A stretch of 64,000 bases of DNA from Tepidimonas fonticaldi (lineage in GTDB: Bacteria > Pseudomonadota > Gammaproteobacteria > Burkholderiales > Burkholderiaceae_C): the NCBI RefSeq assembly GCF_007556755.1, contig NZ_VJOO01000001.1, positions 1-64,000 on the forward strand. Reading direction: 5' to 3'. Below, piece after piece: positions 18,255 through 28,362 of this stretch. The notes beneath the pieces are model-generated. The model was not told where the DNA came from, did not search any database, and saw nothing but the letters and a program-made list of their open reading frames with translations. The position numbers and the translations under genes were made by a program. Position 1 is the stretch's first letter. Every line of letters starts with the position of its first letter.

Positions 18255-19292
18255 ATGAAACGCCAATTTCTCAAGACCGTCGCCGCCGCTGCCGTCGCCT
18301 CCGTCACCCTGGGTTGGGGCGCCGTCGCCATGGCCGCCGACATCACCGGCGCGGGCGCGACCTTCCCGTTCCCGATCTACGCCAAGTGGGCCGAGGAGTA
18401 CAAGAAGGCCACCGGCACCGGCCTGAACTACCAGTCCATCGGGTCCTCGGGCGGCATCCGCCAGATCCGCGCCAAGACCGTGGCCTTCGGCGCCACCGAC
18501 GCCCCGGTGCCGGGCAACGAGCTGGAGCGCGACGGCATGGTGCAGTTCCCCGCCATCATCGGCGGCACGGTGCCCGTGTTCAACCTGGACGGCTTCGGCA
18601 AGGGTGAGCTGCGCATCACCGGCCCCGTGCTGGCCGAGATGTTTATGGGCAAGATCAGCAAGTGGAACGATCCGAAGATCGCCGCGCTGAACCCGGGCAA
18701 GAAGCTGCCCGACCAGGCCATCACCGTCGTTCACCGTGCCGACGGCTCGGGGACCACCTTCAACTGGACCGATTACCTGAGCGCGGTCAGCAAGGAATGG
18801 GCCGACACCGTGGGTAAGGGCGCCGCCGTCAAGTGGCCGGCACCGACCTCCGTGGGCGGCAAGGGCAACGAAGGCGTGGCGGCCAACGTCTCGCGCATCA
18901 AGGGCTCGATCGGCTATGTCGAGTACGCCTATGCCAAGAAGAACAACATCCCCGTGATGCAGTTGCAGAACCGCAACGGCAAGTTCGTCATGCCCGACGA
19001 TGCGACCTTCGCCGCCGCCGCGGCCGGCGCCGACTGGTTCAGCGTCCCCGGCATGGGCATCTCCCTGGTCAACCAGCCCGGCGACAACGCCTATCCGGTG
19101 GTCACGGCGTCCTTCATCCTGATGTACAAGGAGCCGACCAACAAGGCCGAGAGCGCCGAGGTGCTCAAGTTCTTCGACTGGGCCTTCAAGAACGGCAAGC
19201 AGATGGCGCTGGACCTGGACTACGTGCCGCTGCCCGACAAGCTGACCGCCGAGATCCGCAGCAAGGTCTGGTCACAGATCAACAACAAGTGA
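18255..19292 (+). CDS. pstS: Periplasmic phosphate-binding protein PstS
   Basis: A 345-residue high-affinity phosphate receptor for the PstSCAB importer. The signal peptide is MKRQFLKTVAAAA to AMA, with predicted cleavage before ADITGAGATFPFP. Ligand residues lie in GAGATFP, SIGSSGGIRQI, FGATDAPV and RADGSGTTFNWTDYLS. Length matches E. coli PstS (346). It is preceded by a PhoB-type promoter and followed by a strong terminator before pstC, which would give excess binding protein over permease. Confidence 0.97.
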   Translation: MKRQFLKTVAAAAVASVTLGWGAVAMAADITGAGATFPFPIYAKWAEEYKKATGTGLNYQSIGSSGGIRQIRAKTVAFGATDAPVPGNELERDGMVQFPAIIGGTVPVFNLDGFGKGELRITGPVLAEMFMGKISKWNDPKIAALNPGKKLPDQAITVVHRADGSGTTFNWTDYLSAVSKEWADTVGKGAAVKWPAPTSVGGKGNEGVAANVSRIKGSIGYVEYAYAKKNNIPVMQLQNRNGKFVMPDDATFAAAAAGADWFSVPGMGISLVNQPGDNAYPVVTASFILMYKEPTNKAESAEVLKFFDWAFKNGKQMALDLDYVPLPDKLTAEIRSKVWSQINNK

Positions 19293-19310
19293 TCCGCTGA
19301 GACCCGTGCG

Positions 19311-19345
19311 CCCGTCGGCGGCTTGTGAGCGCCGACGGGTTTTTG
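19311..19345 (+). terminator. Terminator/attenuator between pstS and pstC
   Basis: CCCGTCGGCG (19311-19320) pairs perfectly with CGCCGACGGG (19330-19339) around a 9-base loop and is followed by TTTTTGTT. It lies inside the pst operon 18 bp after the pstS stop, so only part of the transcripts should reach pstC. Confidence 0.85.
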
Positions 19346-19372
19346 TTGGATATTCTCCGGAGCCTCAGGTCG

Positions 19373-20374
19373 ATGAACGTGGACATTCCCATGACCCACC
19401 CCACCGAAGCCCCCGATGCCGCCGATGCGTCCCGCGTGACGGCGATCGCCCGCCGCCAGCGGCTGCAGGATGTCGTCTTCCATCGGCTGACGCAGGCGTT
19501 TTCCCTGCTGGTGTTGCTGGCGTTGCTGGGCATCATCGTCTCGCTGTTCATCAACGCCTGGCCCGCATTCCAGAAGTTCGGCATCCGCTTCCTGTGGTAC
19601 GTGGAGTGGGACATCGTCAACGAGGAGTTCGGGGCTGCGATCGCCATCGTCGGCACGCTGATCAGCGCGGGCATCGCGCTGCTGCTGGCCGTGCCGCTGG
19701 CCTTTGGTATTGCGCTGTTCCTGACCGAGACCTGTCCGCTCTGGCTGCGCCGGCCGCTGGGCACCGCCGTGGAGCTGCTGGCCGCCGTGCCCTCCATCAT
19801 CTACGGCATGTTCGGCCTGTTCGTGTTCGCGCCCCTGTTCGCGGACTATGTGCAGGTGCCGCTGCAAAGCCTGCTCGGCGGCATGCCCCTGATCGGCTGG
19901 CTGTTCGGCGGTGCGCCCACGGGTCTGGGCATCCTGGCCGCGGGGATCATCCTGGCCTTCATGATCCTTCCGTTCATCGCGGCGGTCATGCGCGACGTGT
20001 TCGAGATCGTGCCCGGGATTCTGCGCGAGTCGGCCTACGGCCTGGGCTGCACGACCTGGGAGGTGGTGCGCCGTATCGTGCTGCCCTACACGCAAAAGGG
20101 CGTGATCGGCGGCGTCATGCTGGGTCTGGGGCGCGCGCTGGGCGAGACGATGGCCGTGACCTTCGTCATCGGCAACGCCAACCGCATGCCCACGTCGCTG
20201 TTTTCGCCCGGCACGTCGATTGCGTCCACGCTGGCCAACGAATTTGCCGAAGCGGCCGACTTTCACCTCTCGGCGCTGTTTGCGCTGGGGCTGCTGTTGT
20301 TCCTCATCACCTTCGTGGTCTTGGCACTGGCCAAGCTCATGATTTTGCGCGCCGAAAAGGCCAAGGGGCTCTGA
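19373..20374 (+). CDS. pstC: Phosphate ABC transporter permease PstC
   Basis: A 333-residue inner-membrane permease with about six membrane helices. The segment [20 protein letters not shown] is the EAA loop that docks on PstB, and [17 protein letters not shown] is the conserved permease signature. The ATG at 19373 follows GGAG (19359-19362); an upstream in-frame codon at 19325 lies within the terminator hairpin and is rejected, while ATG 19391 is possible. pstA follows after 1 bp. Confidence 0.95.
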   Translation: MNVDIPMTHPTEAPDAADASRVTAIARRQRLQDVVFHRLTQAFSLLVLLALLGIIVSLFINAWPAFQKFGIRFLWYVEWDIVNEEFGAAIAIVGTLISAGIALLLAVPLAFGIALFLTETCPLWLRRPLGTAVELLAAVPSIIYGMFGLFVFAPLFADYVQVPLQSLLGGMPLIGWLFGGAPTGLGILAAGIILAFMILPFIAAVMRDVFEIVPGILRESAYGLGCTTWEVVRRIVLPYTQKGVIGGVMLGLGRALGETMAVTFVIGNANRMPTSLFSPGTSIASTLANEFAEAADFHLSALFALGLLLFLITFVVLALAKLMILRAEKAKGL

Positions 20375-20375
20375 C

Positions 20376-21230
20376 ATGGCGATCGACGACCGACTCTACG
20401 CCCGGCGCCGGCTGTCCAACGCCGTCGGCCTGACCCTGTCGATGGCCGCGATGGCCCTGGGCCTGGCGGTGTTGCTGTGGATTCTGTATGTGCTGTTTTC
20501 CAACGGCATCGCGGCCATCGACGGCAACATCTTCACCAAGGACACGCCGGCCCCCGGCACCGAAGGCGGTGGCCTGCGCAACGCCATCGTCGGCAGTCTG
20601 ATGATCGTCGGCCTGACGGTGCTGGTTTCCACGCCGATCGGCATTCTGGCGGGGGTCTATCTGGCGGAGTACGGCGACACCAGCCGCACCGCGTCGCTGA
20701 CGCGCTTCGTCACCGACATCATGCTGTCGGCCCCGTCCATCGTGCTGGGTCTGTTCGTCTATGCCATCGCGGTGGCGACGGTGGGCAACTTCTCGGGCTA
20801 TGCGGGCAGCCTGGCGCTGTCGCTGATCGCCGTGCCGGTGGTGGTGCGCACCACCGAGAACATGCTGCGGCTGGTGCCCGGCAGCCTGCGCGAGGCGGCA
20901 TTCGCCCTAGGCGCGCCGCGCTGGAAGGTGGCGACGATGGTGACGCTGCGCGCGGCCCGCAGTGGCGTCATCACCGGGGTGTTGCTGGCCGTGGCCCGCA
21001 TCAGCGGCGAGACGGCGCCGCTGCTGTTCACGGCGCTCAACAACCAGTTCTTCAACACCGACATGGGCAAGCCCATGGCCAACCTGCCGGTGGTCATCTT
21101 CCAGTTCGCCATGAGCCCGTATGACAACTGGATCCGCCTGGCGTGGGGCGGGGCGCTGCTGATCACGCTCGCCGTGCTGCTGCTCAACATCCTGGCGCGC
21201 GTCTACTTCCGCGAGCGTGCGCCCAAGTGA
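20376..21230 (+). CDS. pstA: Phosphate ABC transporter permease PstA
   Basis: A 284-residue permease, partner of PstC. The N-terminus has one helix ([21 protein letters not shown]), then a periplasmic loop with [17 protein letters not shown] and five more helices. The EAA loop is [19 protein letters not shown], and [19 protein letters not shown] is the family's C-terminal signature. It begins one base after the pstC stop. Confidence 0.95.
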   Translation: MAIDDRLYARRRLSNAVGLTLSMAAMALGLAVLLWILYVLFSNGIAAIDGNIFTKDTPAPGTEGGGLRNAIVGSLMIVGLTVLVSTPIGILAGVYLAEYGDTSRTASLTRFVTDIMLSAPSIVLGLFVYAIAVATVGNFSGYAGSLALSLIAVPVVVRTTENMLRLVPGSLREAAFALGAPRWKVATMVTLRAARSGVITGVLLAVARISGETAPLLFTALNNQFFNTDMGKPMANLPVVIFQFAMSPYDNWIRLAWGGALLITLAVLLLNILARVYFRERAPK

Positions 21231-21270
21231 CCCGATGATCCATTCGCAGGATACGCAGGAACATTCCACC

Positions 21271-22089
21271 ATGACCGCCTCCATTTCCACCGCAGCGGCA
21301 CTCGGCGAGAACCGGGCGGCCTCGGCCGCGCCCGAGCGCAACGCGATCGAGATCCGCAACCTCAATTTCTATTACGGCCAGTTCCAGGGGCTCAAGAACG
21401 TCTCGCTGGACATCCCCGAGCGCCGCGTGACGGCCTTCATCGGCCCCTCGGGCTGCGGCAAGTCCACGCTGTTGCGCACCCTCAACCGCATGTACAGCCT
21501 GTACCCGGGGCAACGTGCCGAGGGCGAAATCCGCTTCGACGGCCGCAACATCCTCGACCCCGGCACGGACCTGAACCTGCTGCGCGCGCGCATCGGCATG
21601 GTGTTCCAGAAGCCCACGCCGTTTCCGATGACGATTTACGAGAACATCGCCTTCGGCGTGCGCCTGTACGAAAAGCTGTCCAAGTCCGACATGGACGATC
21701 GCGTCGAGTGGGCGCTGACCAAGGCGGCCCTGTGGAACGAGGTCAAGGACAAGCTGCACCAAAACGGCATGTCGCTGTCGGGCGGCCAGCAGCAGCGTCT
21801 GTGCATCGCGCGCAGCGTGGCGGTCAAGCCCTCGGTGGTGCTGCTCGACGAGCCGACCTCGGCGCTGGACCCCATCTCCACCGGCAAGATCGAAGAGCTG
21901 ATCCACGAGCTCAAGACCGAGTACACGATCGCCATCGTCACCCACAACATGCAGCAGGCCGCGCGCTGCAGCGACTACACCGCCTACATGTATCTGGGCG
22001 AGTTGATCGAGTTTGGCGAGACGGAGCAAATCTTCGTCAAGCCCAAGCGCACGGAAACCGAGGACTACATCACCGGGAGGTTCGGCTGA
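21271..22089 (+). CDS. pstB: Phosphate ABC transporter ATPase PstB
   Basis: A 272-residue ABC ATPase energising phosphate uptake. Walker A is GPSGCGKST, the Q-loop follows [10 protein letters not shown], the signature is [14 protein letters not shown], Walker B is [12 protein letters not shown] and the H-loop is [11 protein letters not shown]. The ATG at 21271 has AGGA about 10 bp upstream; ATG 21235 is an in-frame alternative that adds 12 unconserved residues. phoU begins 2 bp after its stop. Confidence 0.96.
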   Translation: MTASISTAAALGENRAASAAPERNAIEIRNLNFYYGQFQGLKNVSLDIPERRVTAFIGPSGCGKSTLLRTLNRMYSLYPGQRAEGEIRFDGRNILDPGTDLNLLRARIGMVFQKPTPFPMTIYENIAFGVRLYEKLSKSDMDDRVEWALTKAALWNEVKDKLHQNGMSLSGGQQQRLCIARSVAVKPSVVLLDEPTSALDPISTGKIEELIHELKTEYTIAIVTHNMQQAARCSDYTAYMYLGELIEFGETEQIFVKPKRTETEDYITGRFG

Positions 22090-22091
22090 TC

Positions 22092-22790
22092 ATGGAAAAA
22101 CACCTGTCCAGCCAGTTCGACGAGGAACTCAACCGCATCTCGACCCGCGTGCTCGAGATGGGGGGCGTGGTGGAGTCGCAGCTTCGCCATGCCATCTATG
22201 CCCTCTATCAGCTCGACCTGCCGGCCACGCAGCAGGTGCTGGAGCTGGAGGAGCGCGTCAACCGGCTCGAGGTCGAGATCGACCGCGACATCACCTCGGT
22301 GATGAGCCGGCGCCAGCCCACCGCGCGCGATCTGCGCCTGCTGGTGGGCGTCTCGCGCGTCATCGTCAACCTGGAGCGCGCTGGCGACGAGGCCGCGCGC
22401 ATCGCACGCCTGACCAAGGACTTCATCGACGCCGGTGCCCCGCGCGCGCTGCCCATCGACGATCTGGTCAACGCCGCCAAGATGGCGGCCGAGTCGATTC
22501 GCGCCACGCTCGACGCCTTTGCCCGGCTGGATGTGCAGGCGGCGATCAAGGTCATCGACGAGGACAACCGCCTCGACGTGGTGTACGAGGGCTTCGTGCG
22601 CAAGCTGATCACCTACATGATGGAAGACCCGCGCATGATCACCCCGTGTCTGGGGCTGATGTTCCTGGCCAAGGCGGTCGAGCGCGTGGGCGACCACGCG
22701 AAGAACATCGCCGAGGCCGCGGTCTATGTGGCCATGGGCAAGGACATCCGGCACGCCACGCCGGCCGAGCGCGAATCTGCCATCAAATGA
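22092..22790 (+). CDS. phoU: Phosphate signalling protein PhoU
   Basis: A 232-residue PhoU made of two three-helix bundles. Each carries the metal-binding E/DxxxD pattern, seen here as NLERAGDEAARIARL and KAVERVGDHAKNIAE. It starts MEKHLSSQFDEELNRIS, the usual family beginning. PhoU joins PstSCAB to PhoR and holds PhoR in the phosphatase state when phosphate is plentiful. Its stop overlaps the phoB start by ATGA. Confidence 0.96.
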   Translation: MEKHLSSQFDEELNRISTRVLEMGGVVESQLRHAIYALYQLDLPATQQVLELEERVNRLEVEIDRDITSVMSRRQPTARDLRLLVGVSRVIVNLERAGDEAARIARLTKDFIDAGAPRALPIDDLVNAAKMAAESIRATLDAFARLDVQAAIKVIDEDNRLDVVYEGFVRKLITYMMEDPRMITPCLGLMFLAKAVERVGDHAKNIAEAAVYVAMGKDIRHATPAERESAIK

Positions 22791-23506
22791 GAAAGCTGCC
22801 CCGTGTTCTGGTGGTCGAGGACGAGCCCTCGATCGCCGAGTTGATTGCGGTGAACCTGCGGCACAACGGGTTCGCGCCCATCGTCGTGTTCGACGCGGAC
22901 GCCGCGCAGCGCGAGGTCGATGCCGTGCTGCCGGACGTCATCCTGCTGGACTGGATGCTGCCGGGCCAGAGCGGGGTGCAACTGGCCCGGCAGTGGCGCG
23001 CCCACGAGCGCTCCAAGGCGGTGCCCATCATTATGCTCACCGCCCGCTCCGAGGAGTCCGACAAGGTCCAGGGGCTGGATGCCGGCGCCGATGACTACAT
23101 CACCAAGCCCTTTTCCACGCAGGAGCTGCTCGCGCGCATCCGCGCGGTGCTGCGCCGCCGCGCGCCGGAAGCGGTCAACGACACCGTGCAGGCGGGCGGG
23201 CTGATGCTGGACGCCGCCGCCCACCGCGTGTCCTTCGAAGGGCGGGGGCTCAAACTCGGGCCCACCGAGTTTCGCCTGTTGCATTTCCTGATGAAGCACC
23301 CCGAGCGGGTCCACACGCGGGCCGCGCTGCTCGACCGCATTTGGGGTGACCATGTGTTTATCGAGGAGCGCACGGTGGATGTGCACATCAAGCGTCTGCG
23401 CGAGGCGCTCGGGGTGGCCGGCGCGCTGATCGAGACGGTGCGCGGGGCGGGCTATCGCTTCTCGCCGCGCGCGCTGGAATCGGTCGCCGACGCCCGCTCG
23501 GCGTGA
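22787..23506 (+). CDS. phoB: Phosphate response regulator PhoB
   Basis: A 239-residue OmpR-family response regulator. The receiver domain has the acidic pocket VVEDEPS, phosphoacceptor Asp55 in VILLDWMLPG, and the lysine of DDYITKPFS. The winged-helix effector has LGPTEFRLLHFLMKHPERV and the recognition region ERTVDVHIKRLREAL, ending RGAGYRFS. It binds Pho boxes such as those found in this window. It is translationally coupled to phoU. Confidence 0.96.
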   Translation: MRKLPRVLVVEDEPSIAELIAVNLRHNGFAPIVVFDADAAQREVDAVLPDVILLDWMLPGQSGVQLARQWRAHERSKAVPIIMLTARSEESDKVQGLDAGADDYITKPFSTQELLARIRAVLRRRAPEAVNDTVQAGGLMLDAAAHRVSFEGRGLKLGPTEFRLLHFLMKHPERVHTRAALLDRIWGDHVFIEERTVDVHIKRLREALGVAGALIETVRGAGYRFSPRALESVADARSA

Positions 23507-23563
23507 TGCCGCCGCGCCATCGTCCGGTCCCCGGTGCAGGGGCTTCGCTATGATGGCGCGGCG

Positions 23564-24886
23564 ATGATGCGACGCTCGTTAGAACTGACCGGCCTGGTGG
23601 CCGCAGGGGGTGGCTTGGCGCTCCTGTGGTCCGATGGGCCGGGTTGGGGCGTGCTGGGCGCCCTGGCGGGCGCGCTGGTGTGGCTGGCCGTGGACAACTG
23701 GCGCGCGCGCCGGGTGCTGGCGTGGTTGCGCGAGCCCTCCGCCGCGCGGCTGCCCGCCGTCGGCTCGGTGTGGGGGGAGGTCGTAGACCGCTCCCGGCGC
23801 GCCTTCAAGGTGTTGAACCGCAAGGCGCGCAAAAGCAATGCGCGGTTGCAGGAGCTGCTGGCGGCCATGCAGGCCTCGCCCAACGGGGTCGTGCTGTTGG
23901 GCAAGGAAGGCACCATCGAGTGGTGCAATCTGATGGCGGGCGAGCATCTGGGCTTCGACGCCAAGCGCGATCTGGGCCAGCGCATCCGCAACCTGGTCCG
24001 CGATCCGGCCTTCATCGCCTATCTCAACCAGCGCGACTTCAGCCAGCCGGTGGAGATCGACGGCCGCAATGCCCGCCCCGGTCATCCGCAGCACATCGCG
24101 ATCCAGATCTTCCCCTACGCCAAAGGGCGCCGCCTGCTGCTCACGCGCGACGTCACCACGATCGAACTGGCCGAGGCGATGCGGCGCGATTTCGTGGCCA
24201 ATGTCTCGCACGAGATCCGCAGCCCGCTGACGGTGATCGCCGGCTTTATCGAGACCCTGCAAACCCTGCCGCTGCAAGAGGCCGAGCGCGCGCACTTTCT
24301 GGAGCTGATGCGGCAGCAGGCGCAGCGCATGCAAACGCTGGTGGACGATTTGCTCACCCTGTCGCGGCTGGAGGGCAGTCCCATCCCCGACGATTCGCAA
24401 TGGGTGGCAGCCGCCGATTTGCTGACCGAGGCGGGCACCCAGGCCCAGGCGCTGGCCGATGTGCTGCACGCCGGCCAGCAGACGCTCGTGCTGCAGACCG
24501 GCCCGGCGCTGGAGGTGGCCGGAGCACGCGGCGAGCTGCTCAGCGCCATCGGCAATCTGCTGACCAATGCCGTGCGCTACACCCCGGCGCAGGGCCGTGT
24601 CGAGGCGGGCTGGCGGCTGTTGGCGGACGACGAGGTCGAGTTCTACGTCACGGACACCGGCCCCGGCATCGCGCCGGAGCATCTGCCCCGGTTGACGGAG
24701 CGCTTCTATCGCGTGGACCGCAGCCGCTCGCGCGACAGCGGCGGGACCGGGCTGGGGCTGGCGATCGTCAAGCACGTGGCCCAGCGGCACGGCGGCCAGT
24801 TGCTCATCGAGAGCACGCTGGGGGTCGGCTCGACGTTCCGGCTGCGCCTGCCACCGGCGCGCGTGCTCGTCCGCGAGCGGGCTTGA
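23564..24886 (+). CDS. phoR: Phosphate sensor histidine kinase PhoR
   Basis: A 440-residue sensor kinase. Two N-terminal hydrophobic stretches anchor it, with hardly any periplasmic loop, as in other PhoR proteins that sense through PstSCAB/PhoU. A PAS domain follows (ASPNGVVLLGKEGTIEWCN), then HisKA with VANVSHEIRSPLTV (His216), and the ATPase domain with N-box NLLTNAVRYT, DTGPGIAPEHL and GGTGLGLAIVKH. The start is one of two tandem ATGs (23564/23567). The Shine-Dalgarno sequence is weak, and a small gap separates it from phoB. Confidence 0.94.
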   Translation: MMRRSLELTGLVAAGGGLALLWSDGPGWGVLGALAGALVWLAVDNWRARRVLAWLREPSAARLPAVGSVWGEVVDRSRRAFKVLNRKARKSNARLQELLAAMQASPNGVVLLGKEGTIEWCNLMAGEHLGFDAKRDLGQRIRNLVRDPAFIAYLNQRDFSQPVEIDGRNARPGHPQHIAIQIFPYAKGRRLLLTRDVTTIELAEAMRRDFVANVSHEIRSPLTVIAGFIETLQTLPLQEAERAHFLELMRQQAQRMQTLVDDLLTLSRLEGSPIPDDSQWVAAADLLTEAGTQAQALADVLHAGQQTLVLQTGPALEVAGARGELLSAIGNLLTNAVRYTPAQGRVEAGWRLLADDEVEFYVTDTGPGIAPEHLPRLTERFYRVDRSRSRDSGGTGLGLAIVKHVAQRHGGQLLIESTLGVGSTFRLRLPPARVLVRERA

Positions 24887-24909
24887 GTCCACCCCAACCG
24901 GCCTGAGCG

Positions 24910-26610
24910 TCAGCGGCGCTCGAACACCAGCCACTTTTCGCGGTTTTCGCGCAGGCGCGGGACTTCGGTGCGCAGTTGCCAGCCGGACAGATCTTCGCTG
25001 CGGGCCAGACCCGGAAAGTCCGCGGGCGAGGCCACCAGCCAGCGGCAGCGTGGCGCGTCCGCTTGCCCGATGCGCCGCACCGTCAGACCGCCGTGGTGCT
25101 GCAGCCCGGCGATGCGCGCGGCATCCAGCCCGTGCACCAGCACACAATCGCCGGGCGCCACCAGCGCGGCGATCCGCCGTGACACCGGGGCCTGCCCCAG
25201 GCCGTAGTTCAGCAGCGGCAGCCACAGGGTCATGAGCAGCACCCAGTTCAGGGTCAGGCCCGATGCCGACAGCACCACCCCTTTCCACAGCGCCGGCGCA
25301 TAGCGCCCCAAGCGCCACGCCACCAAGCCAACCCAGGCCACCGTGGCGACCAGCGCCGGCAGCAGCAGCCACCCGTCGAGCACGGGCTCGAACCCCGGGA
25401 CTGCGCGGGCAATGTTGGCCGCGGGTTTGGGCGGGACACCGGTTTGCATCGCGATCCAGATCAGCCAGACGAGGACCGCCGCCCCGGTAAAAAACAGCAC
25501 CGCAAACCAGTCGATCAGGGCGCTGACGCTGCGCCGCAGGGTTGGCAGGGCAAACGCCGCCAGCGCCGCCAGCGGCGGCAGCGCCAACAGCAGGGTGCGA
25601 TCGTCGCCACCGTTCAAAAAGGTCATGCCCAGCACCAGCGCCACCACCGTCGCAGGCCAGCCGATGTGCGGCGCACGCCAGCGGCCGCGCCAGCGCCACA
25701 GCGTCCAGAGCGCAAAGGCCGCTGCCGGCCACAGAAACCACGCAAGCAGCCGCCCCAGCCCCTGCCATGCCGCGAGCGTGGACCAGCCCCCCCAACGCAG
25801 GGGGATGAGCTCGGCCGTTTGACCGGCCGCTGCGCCGAGCGCAAACGCCACGCCGGCCGCGCACAGGCTGCCCAATGCCGCGATCCCCCAGACCCTGGGG
25901 GGGCGCCCGCAGCGCCACCACCACCACACGCCCGCCGCCGAGACCGCCAGCATGGGCACGGGGCCGCCCGACAACGCCCATCCCCAGGCGCCCGCCCACC
26001 ACAGCGCCAAGTTGGGCCAGACGGCGGGTCGTGTGGCGTCGGACGGGGAGCGCAGTCCCAGCGCCACCGCATAAAACACCAGCGTGGCAAACCCCAGTTG
26101 CGCCGCCGTCGGGGTGGCCTCGTGCGACAGCATGGCCAAACCCAGCGTGGCCACCAGAACGAGCAGGGCACCGTCAGCGAGGGCGCGCGCGTAGTCCGCC
26201 GGCCGGGCTTCGCCGCCAAAAGCCAGGCTCAGCGGTTGCGCGGCGGGCTCGCGTGCCAAGTGGTAGGTGGCATACCACGTGGCCGCCAGCGTCAGGCCCA
26301 GCAATCCCGCGAAGGGCACGCGAACGGCCAGCTCGGCCGGCAGGGGCAGGGTGCCCAGGGCCAGCGCGCCCAGCCAGTAGGGCAGCCATGCGAGCGTCTC
26401 CGCGGGCTGGCCCAGCACCTGGGGCGTCCACCACGGCCCGCCATGGTGCATGTCCAGCATCACGGCAAAGGCGGCCAGATCCTCCGTACGCCACGGGTCC
26501 CGTCCCAGAAAGCCGGGCAGGACGTAGGCGGCGATCAACAGCCACGGCACCCAGCGGGGCAGACGGCGGGCGGCATTCGCGGTGACGAGGGCGGGATTGG
26601 GGCGCAGCAC
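24910..26610 (-). CDS. ArnT/PMT-like multipass membrane glycosyltransferase
   Basis: A 566-residue protein with about twelve membrane helices. The N-terminal loop YVLPGFLGRDPWRTEDLAAFAVM has the acidic pair of the GT-C fold seen in ArnT and related GT83 enzymes, which use polyprenyl-phosphate sugars at the periplasmic face. A soluble C-terminal domain follows (from APGDCVLVHG). ArnT proper adds aminoarabinose to lipid A; no arn genes are near, so donor and acceptor are unknown. It is convergent with phoR (23 bp between stops), and no PhoB box was seen upstream. Confidence 0.7.
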   Translation of the reverse strand: MLRPNPALVTANAARRLPRWVPWLLIAAYVLPGFLGRDPWRTEDLAAFAVMLDMHHGGPWWTPQVLGQPAETLAWLPYWLGALALGTLPLPAELAVRVPFAGLLGLTLAATWYATYHLAREPAAQPLSLAFGGEARPADYARALADGALLVLVATLGLAMLSHEATPTAAQLGFATLVFYAVALGLRSPSDATRPAVWPNLALWWAGAWGWALSGGPVPMLAVSAAGVWWWWRCGRPPRVWGIAALGSLCAAGVAFALGAAAGQTAELIPLRWGGWSTLAAWQGLGRLLAWFLWPAAAFALWTLWRWRGRWRAPHIGWPATVVALVLGMTFLNGGDDRTLLLALPPLAALAAFALPTLRRSVSALIDWFAVLFFTGAAVLVWLIWIAMQTGVPPKPAANIARAVPGFEPVLDGWLLLPALVATVAWVGLVAWRLGRYAPALWKGVVLSASGLTLNWVLLMTLWLPLLNYGLGQAPVSRRIAALVAPGDCVLVHGLDAARIAGLQHHGGLTVRRIGQADAPRCRWLVASPADFPGLARSEDLSGWQLRTEVPRLRENREKWLVFERR

Positions 26611-26674
26611 GGCAGGGGCGGGGCGGCGGGGGCGAGAGCGTCAATGGGGCGCTAGCCTACACGAGCCGGACAAC

Positions 26675-26698
26675 AAAAAAGCAGCCGCAGGGCTGCTT
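26675..26698 (-). terminator. Rho-independent terminator of rpmE2
   Basis: On the minus strand, AGCAGCC-CTGC-GGCTGCT followed by six T residues, about 50 bp after the rpmE2 stop and before the glycosyltransferase start. Confidence 0.85.
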
Positions 26699-26748
26699 TC
26701 GTGCAGGGGACTCGGCCGCGCGGGGCTGCGGCCGACGACCACAAAGGC

Positions 26749-27003
26749 TTACTTGCCGACGCGCGCGTAGCGGTTGCGGAACTTCTCGACACGGCCACCC
26801 ATGGTGTCCACGCTCTTTTGCGTGCCCGTGTAGAAGGGATGCGACTCACTCGACGTTTCCAGCTTGAATAGCGGCAGCTCCCGGCCGTCGTCGAGCTTGA
26901 TGGTCTCTTTGGTCGGCGCGCACGAGCGGATGATGAACTGGTTGCCGTTGGACAGGTCGACGAAGCACACGTCGCGGTAGTTCGGGTGGATGCCTTCTTT
27001 CAT
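26749..27003 (-). CDS. rpmE2: 50S ribosomal protein L31 type B
   Basis: An 84-residue L31. It begins [18 protein letters not shown] and ends with [23 protein letters not shown]. The CxxC zinc pairs of the A-type protein are absent, which defines the zinc-free B type often induced under zinc shortage. The ATG at 27003 is the family start; a longer frame to 27057 is unconserved. It follows rho and has its own TATAAT promoter and terminator. Confidence 0.95.
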   Translation of the reverse strand: MKEGIHPNYRDVCFVDLSNGNQFIIRSCAPTKETIKLDDGRELPLFKLETSSESHPFYTGTQKSVDTMGGRVEKFRNRYARVGK

Positions 27004-27065
27004 GATCGCTTCCTGCTGCAGTAGCCACGACCGGCCCATCCGGCGCACTTGCTGCAAAGCTTCGC

Positions 27066-27091
27066 ATTATACGGCGGACGGCCGCGTTCAA
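27066..27091 (-). promoter_or_regulatory. Promoter of rpmE2
   Basis: A perfect TATAAT on the minus strand (27071-27066) about 60 bp before the start codon. A TTGAAC (27091-27086) lies 14 bp upstream, a shorter gap than usual, and overlaps the rho stop codon. Confidence 0.55.
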
Positions 27092-28353
27092 CCGCCGCGG
27101 CGCATCAGCTCGAAGAACTCCTGGTTGTTCTTCGTCTGCTTCATGCTCTTGAGCACCATCTCCATCGCCTCGATCTCGTCCATGTTGTAGAAGAACTGGC
27201 GCAGGATGCGGGTCTTCTGCAGGATCTCCGGCGGCAGCAGCAGTTCCTCGCGCCGCGTGCCGCTGCGGCTGAGCTGGATCGAGGGGAAGACGCGCTTTTC
27301 GTACAGGCGGCGGTCCAGGTGCAGTTCGCTGTTGCCGGTGCCCTTGAACTCTTCAAAAATCACTTCGTCCATGCGGCTGCCGGTGTCCACCAGCGCGGTG
27401 GCGATGATGGTGAGGCTGCCGCCTTCCTCGACGTTGCGCGCGGCACCGAAGAAGCGCTTGGGCCGCTGCAGCGCGTTGGCGTCCACGCCGCCGGTCAGCA
27501 CCTTGCCGCTGGAAGGCAGCACGTTGTTGTAGGCGCGCGCCAGCCGGGTGATGGAGTCCAGCAGGATCACCACGTCCTTCTTCAGCTCCACCAGCCGCTT
27601 GGCGCGCTCGATCACCATTTCGGCCACGTGCACATGGCGCGCCGCCGGCTCGTCGAAGGTGGAGGCGATGACCTCGCCGCGCACGGTGCGCTGCATCTCG
27701 GTCACTTCTTCGGGGCGCTCGTCCACCAGCAGCACCATCAGCGTCACTTCGGGGTAGTTGGCCGTGATGGCGTGCGCCATGTGCTGCATCATGACGGTCT
27801 TGCCGCTCTTGGGCGGCGCGACGATTAGCGCGCGCTGGCCCTTGCCGATCGGCGCGATGATGTCGATGATGCGGCCGGTGATGTTTTCCTCGCTCTTGAG
27901 CCCCTCACGCTCCAGCTTCATCTGTTCCTTGGGGAACAGCGGCGTGAGGTTCTCGAACATGATCTTGTGCTTGTTCTGCTCCGGCGGCAGCCCGTTGATC
28001 TTGTCGAGCTTGTTGAGGGCGAAGTAGCGCTCGCCATCCTTGGGGATGCGCACATCACCCTCGATCATGTCGCCGGTGTGCAGGTTGAAGCGGCGGATCT
28101 GGCTGGGCGAGATGTAGATGTCGTCGGTGCTGGCGGTGTAGCTGGCACTCGGGTCGCGCAGGAAGCCGAAACCGTCGGGCAGCACCTCCAGCACGCCGTC
28201 GGCGAACACCTGCTCACCGGCCTTGGCGCGCCGTTTGATGATGGCAAACATCAGCTCCTGTTTGCGCATGCGGCCCGTGTTCTCGATCTCGAGCGCCTCG
28301 GCCATCTTGAGCAGCTCCGAGACGTGCAGGGCCTTCAGTTCGTTCAGGTGCAT
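27088..28353 (-). CDS. rho: Transcription termination factor Rho
   Basis: A 421-residue RNA-dependent hexameric helicase. The N-terminal domain starts [19 protein letters not shown], and the cold-shock-like RNA site contains DGFGFLR. The ATPase core shows [17 protein letters not shown] (Walker A), [15 protein letters not shown] (Walker B), the Q-loop [19 protein letters not shown] and the R-loop region. Length matches E. coli (419). The ATG at 28353 with GGAG upstream is chosen over a TTG at 28362. It lies downstream of trxA, the standard order. Confidence 0.97.
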   Translation of the reverse strand: MHLNELKALHVSELLKMAEALEIENTGRMRKQELMFAIIKRRAKAGEQVFADGVLEVLPDGFGFLRDPSASYTASTDDIYISPSQIRRFNLHTGDMIEGDVRIPKDGERYFALNKLDKINGLPPEQNKHKIMFENLTPLFPKEQMKLEREGLKSEENITGRIIDIIAPIGKGQRALIVAPPKSGKTVMMQHMAHAITANYPEVTLMVLLVDERPEEVTEMQRTVRGEVIASTFDEPAARHVHVAEMVIERAKRLVELKKDVVILLDSITRLARAYNNVLPSSGKVLTGGVDANALQRPKRFFGAARNVEEGGSLTIIATALVDTGSRMDEVIFEEFKGTGNSELHLDRRLYEKRVFPSIQLSRSGTRREELLLPPEILQKTRILRQFFYNMDEIEAMEMVLKSMKQTKNNQEFFELMRRGG

Positions 28354-28362
28354 GGGGGTCAA

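Noticed and set aside
18144-18734. Longer N-terminus of ppx reaching to 18734
   Set aside because: It would cross the pstS promoter and the pstS coding region; LDLGSNSFRLE, the normal protein start, lies just after 18113.
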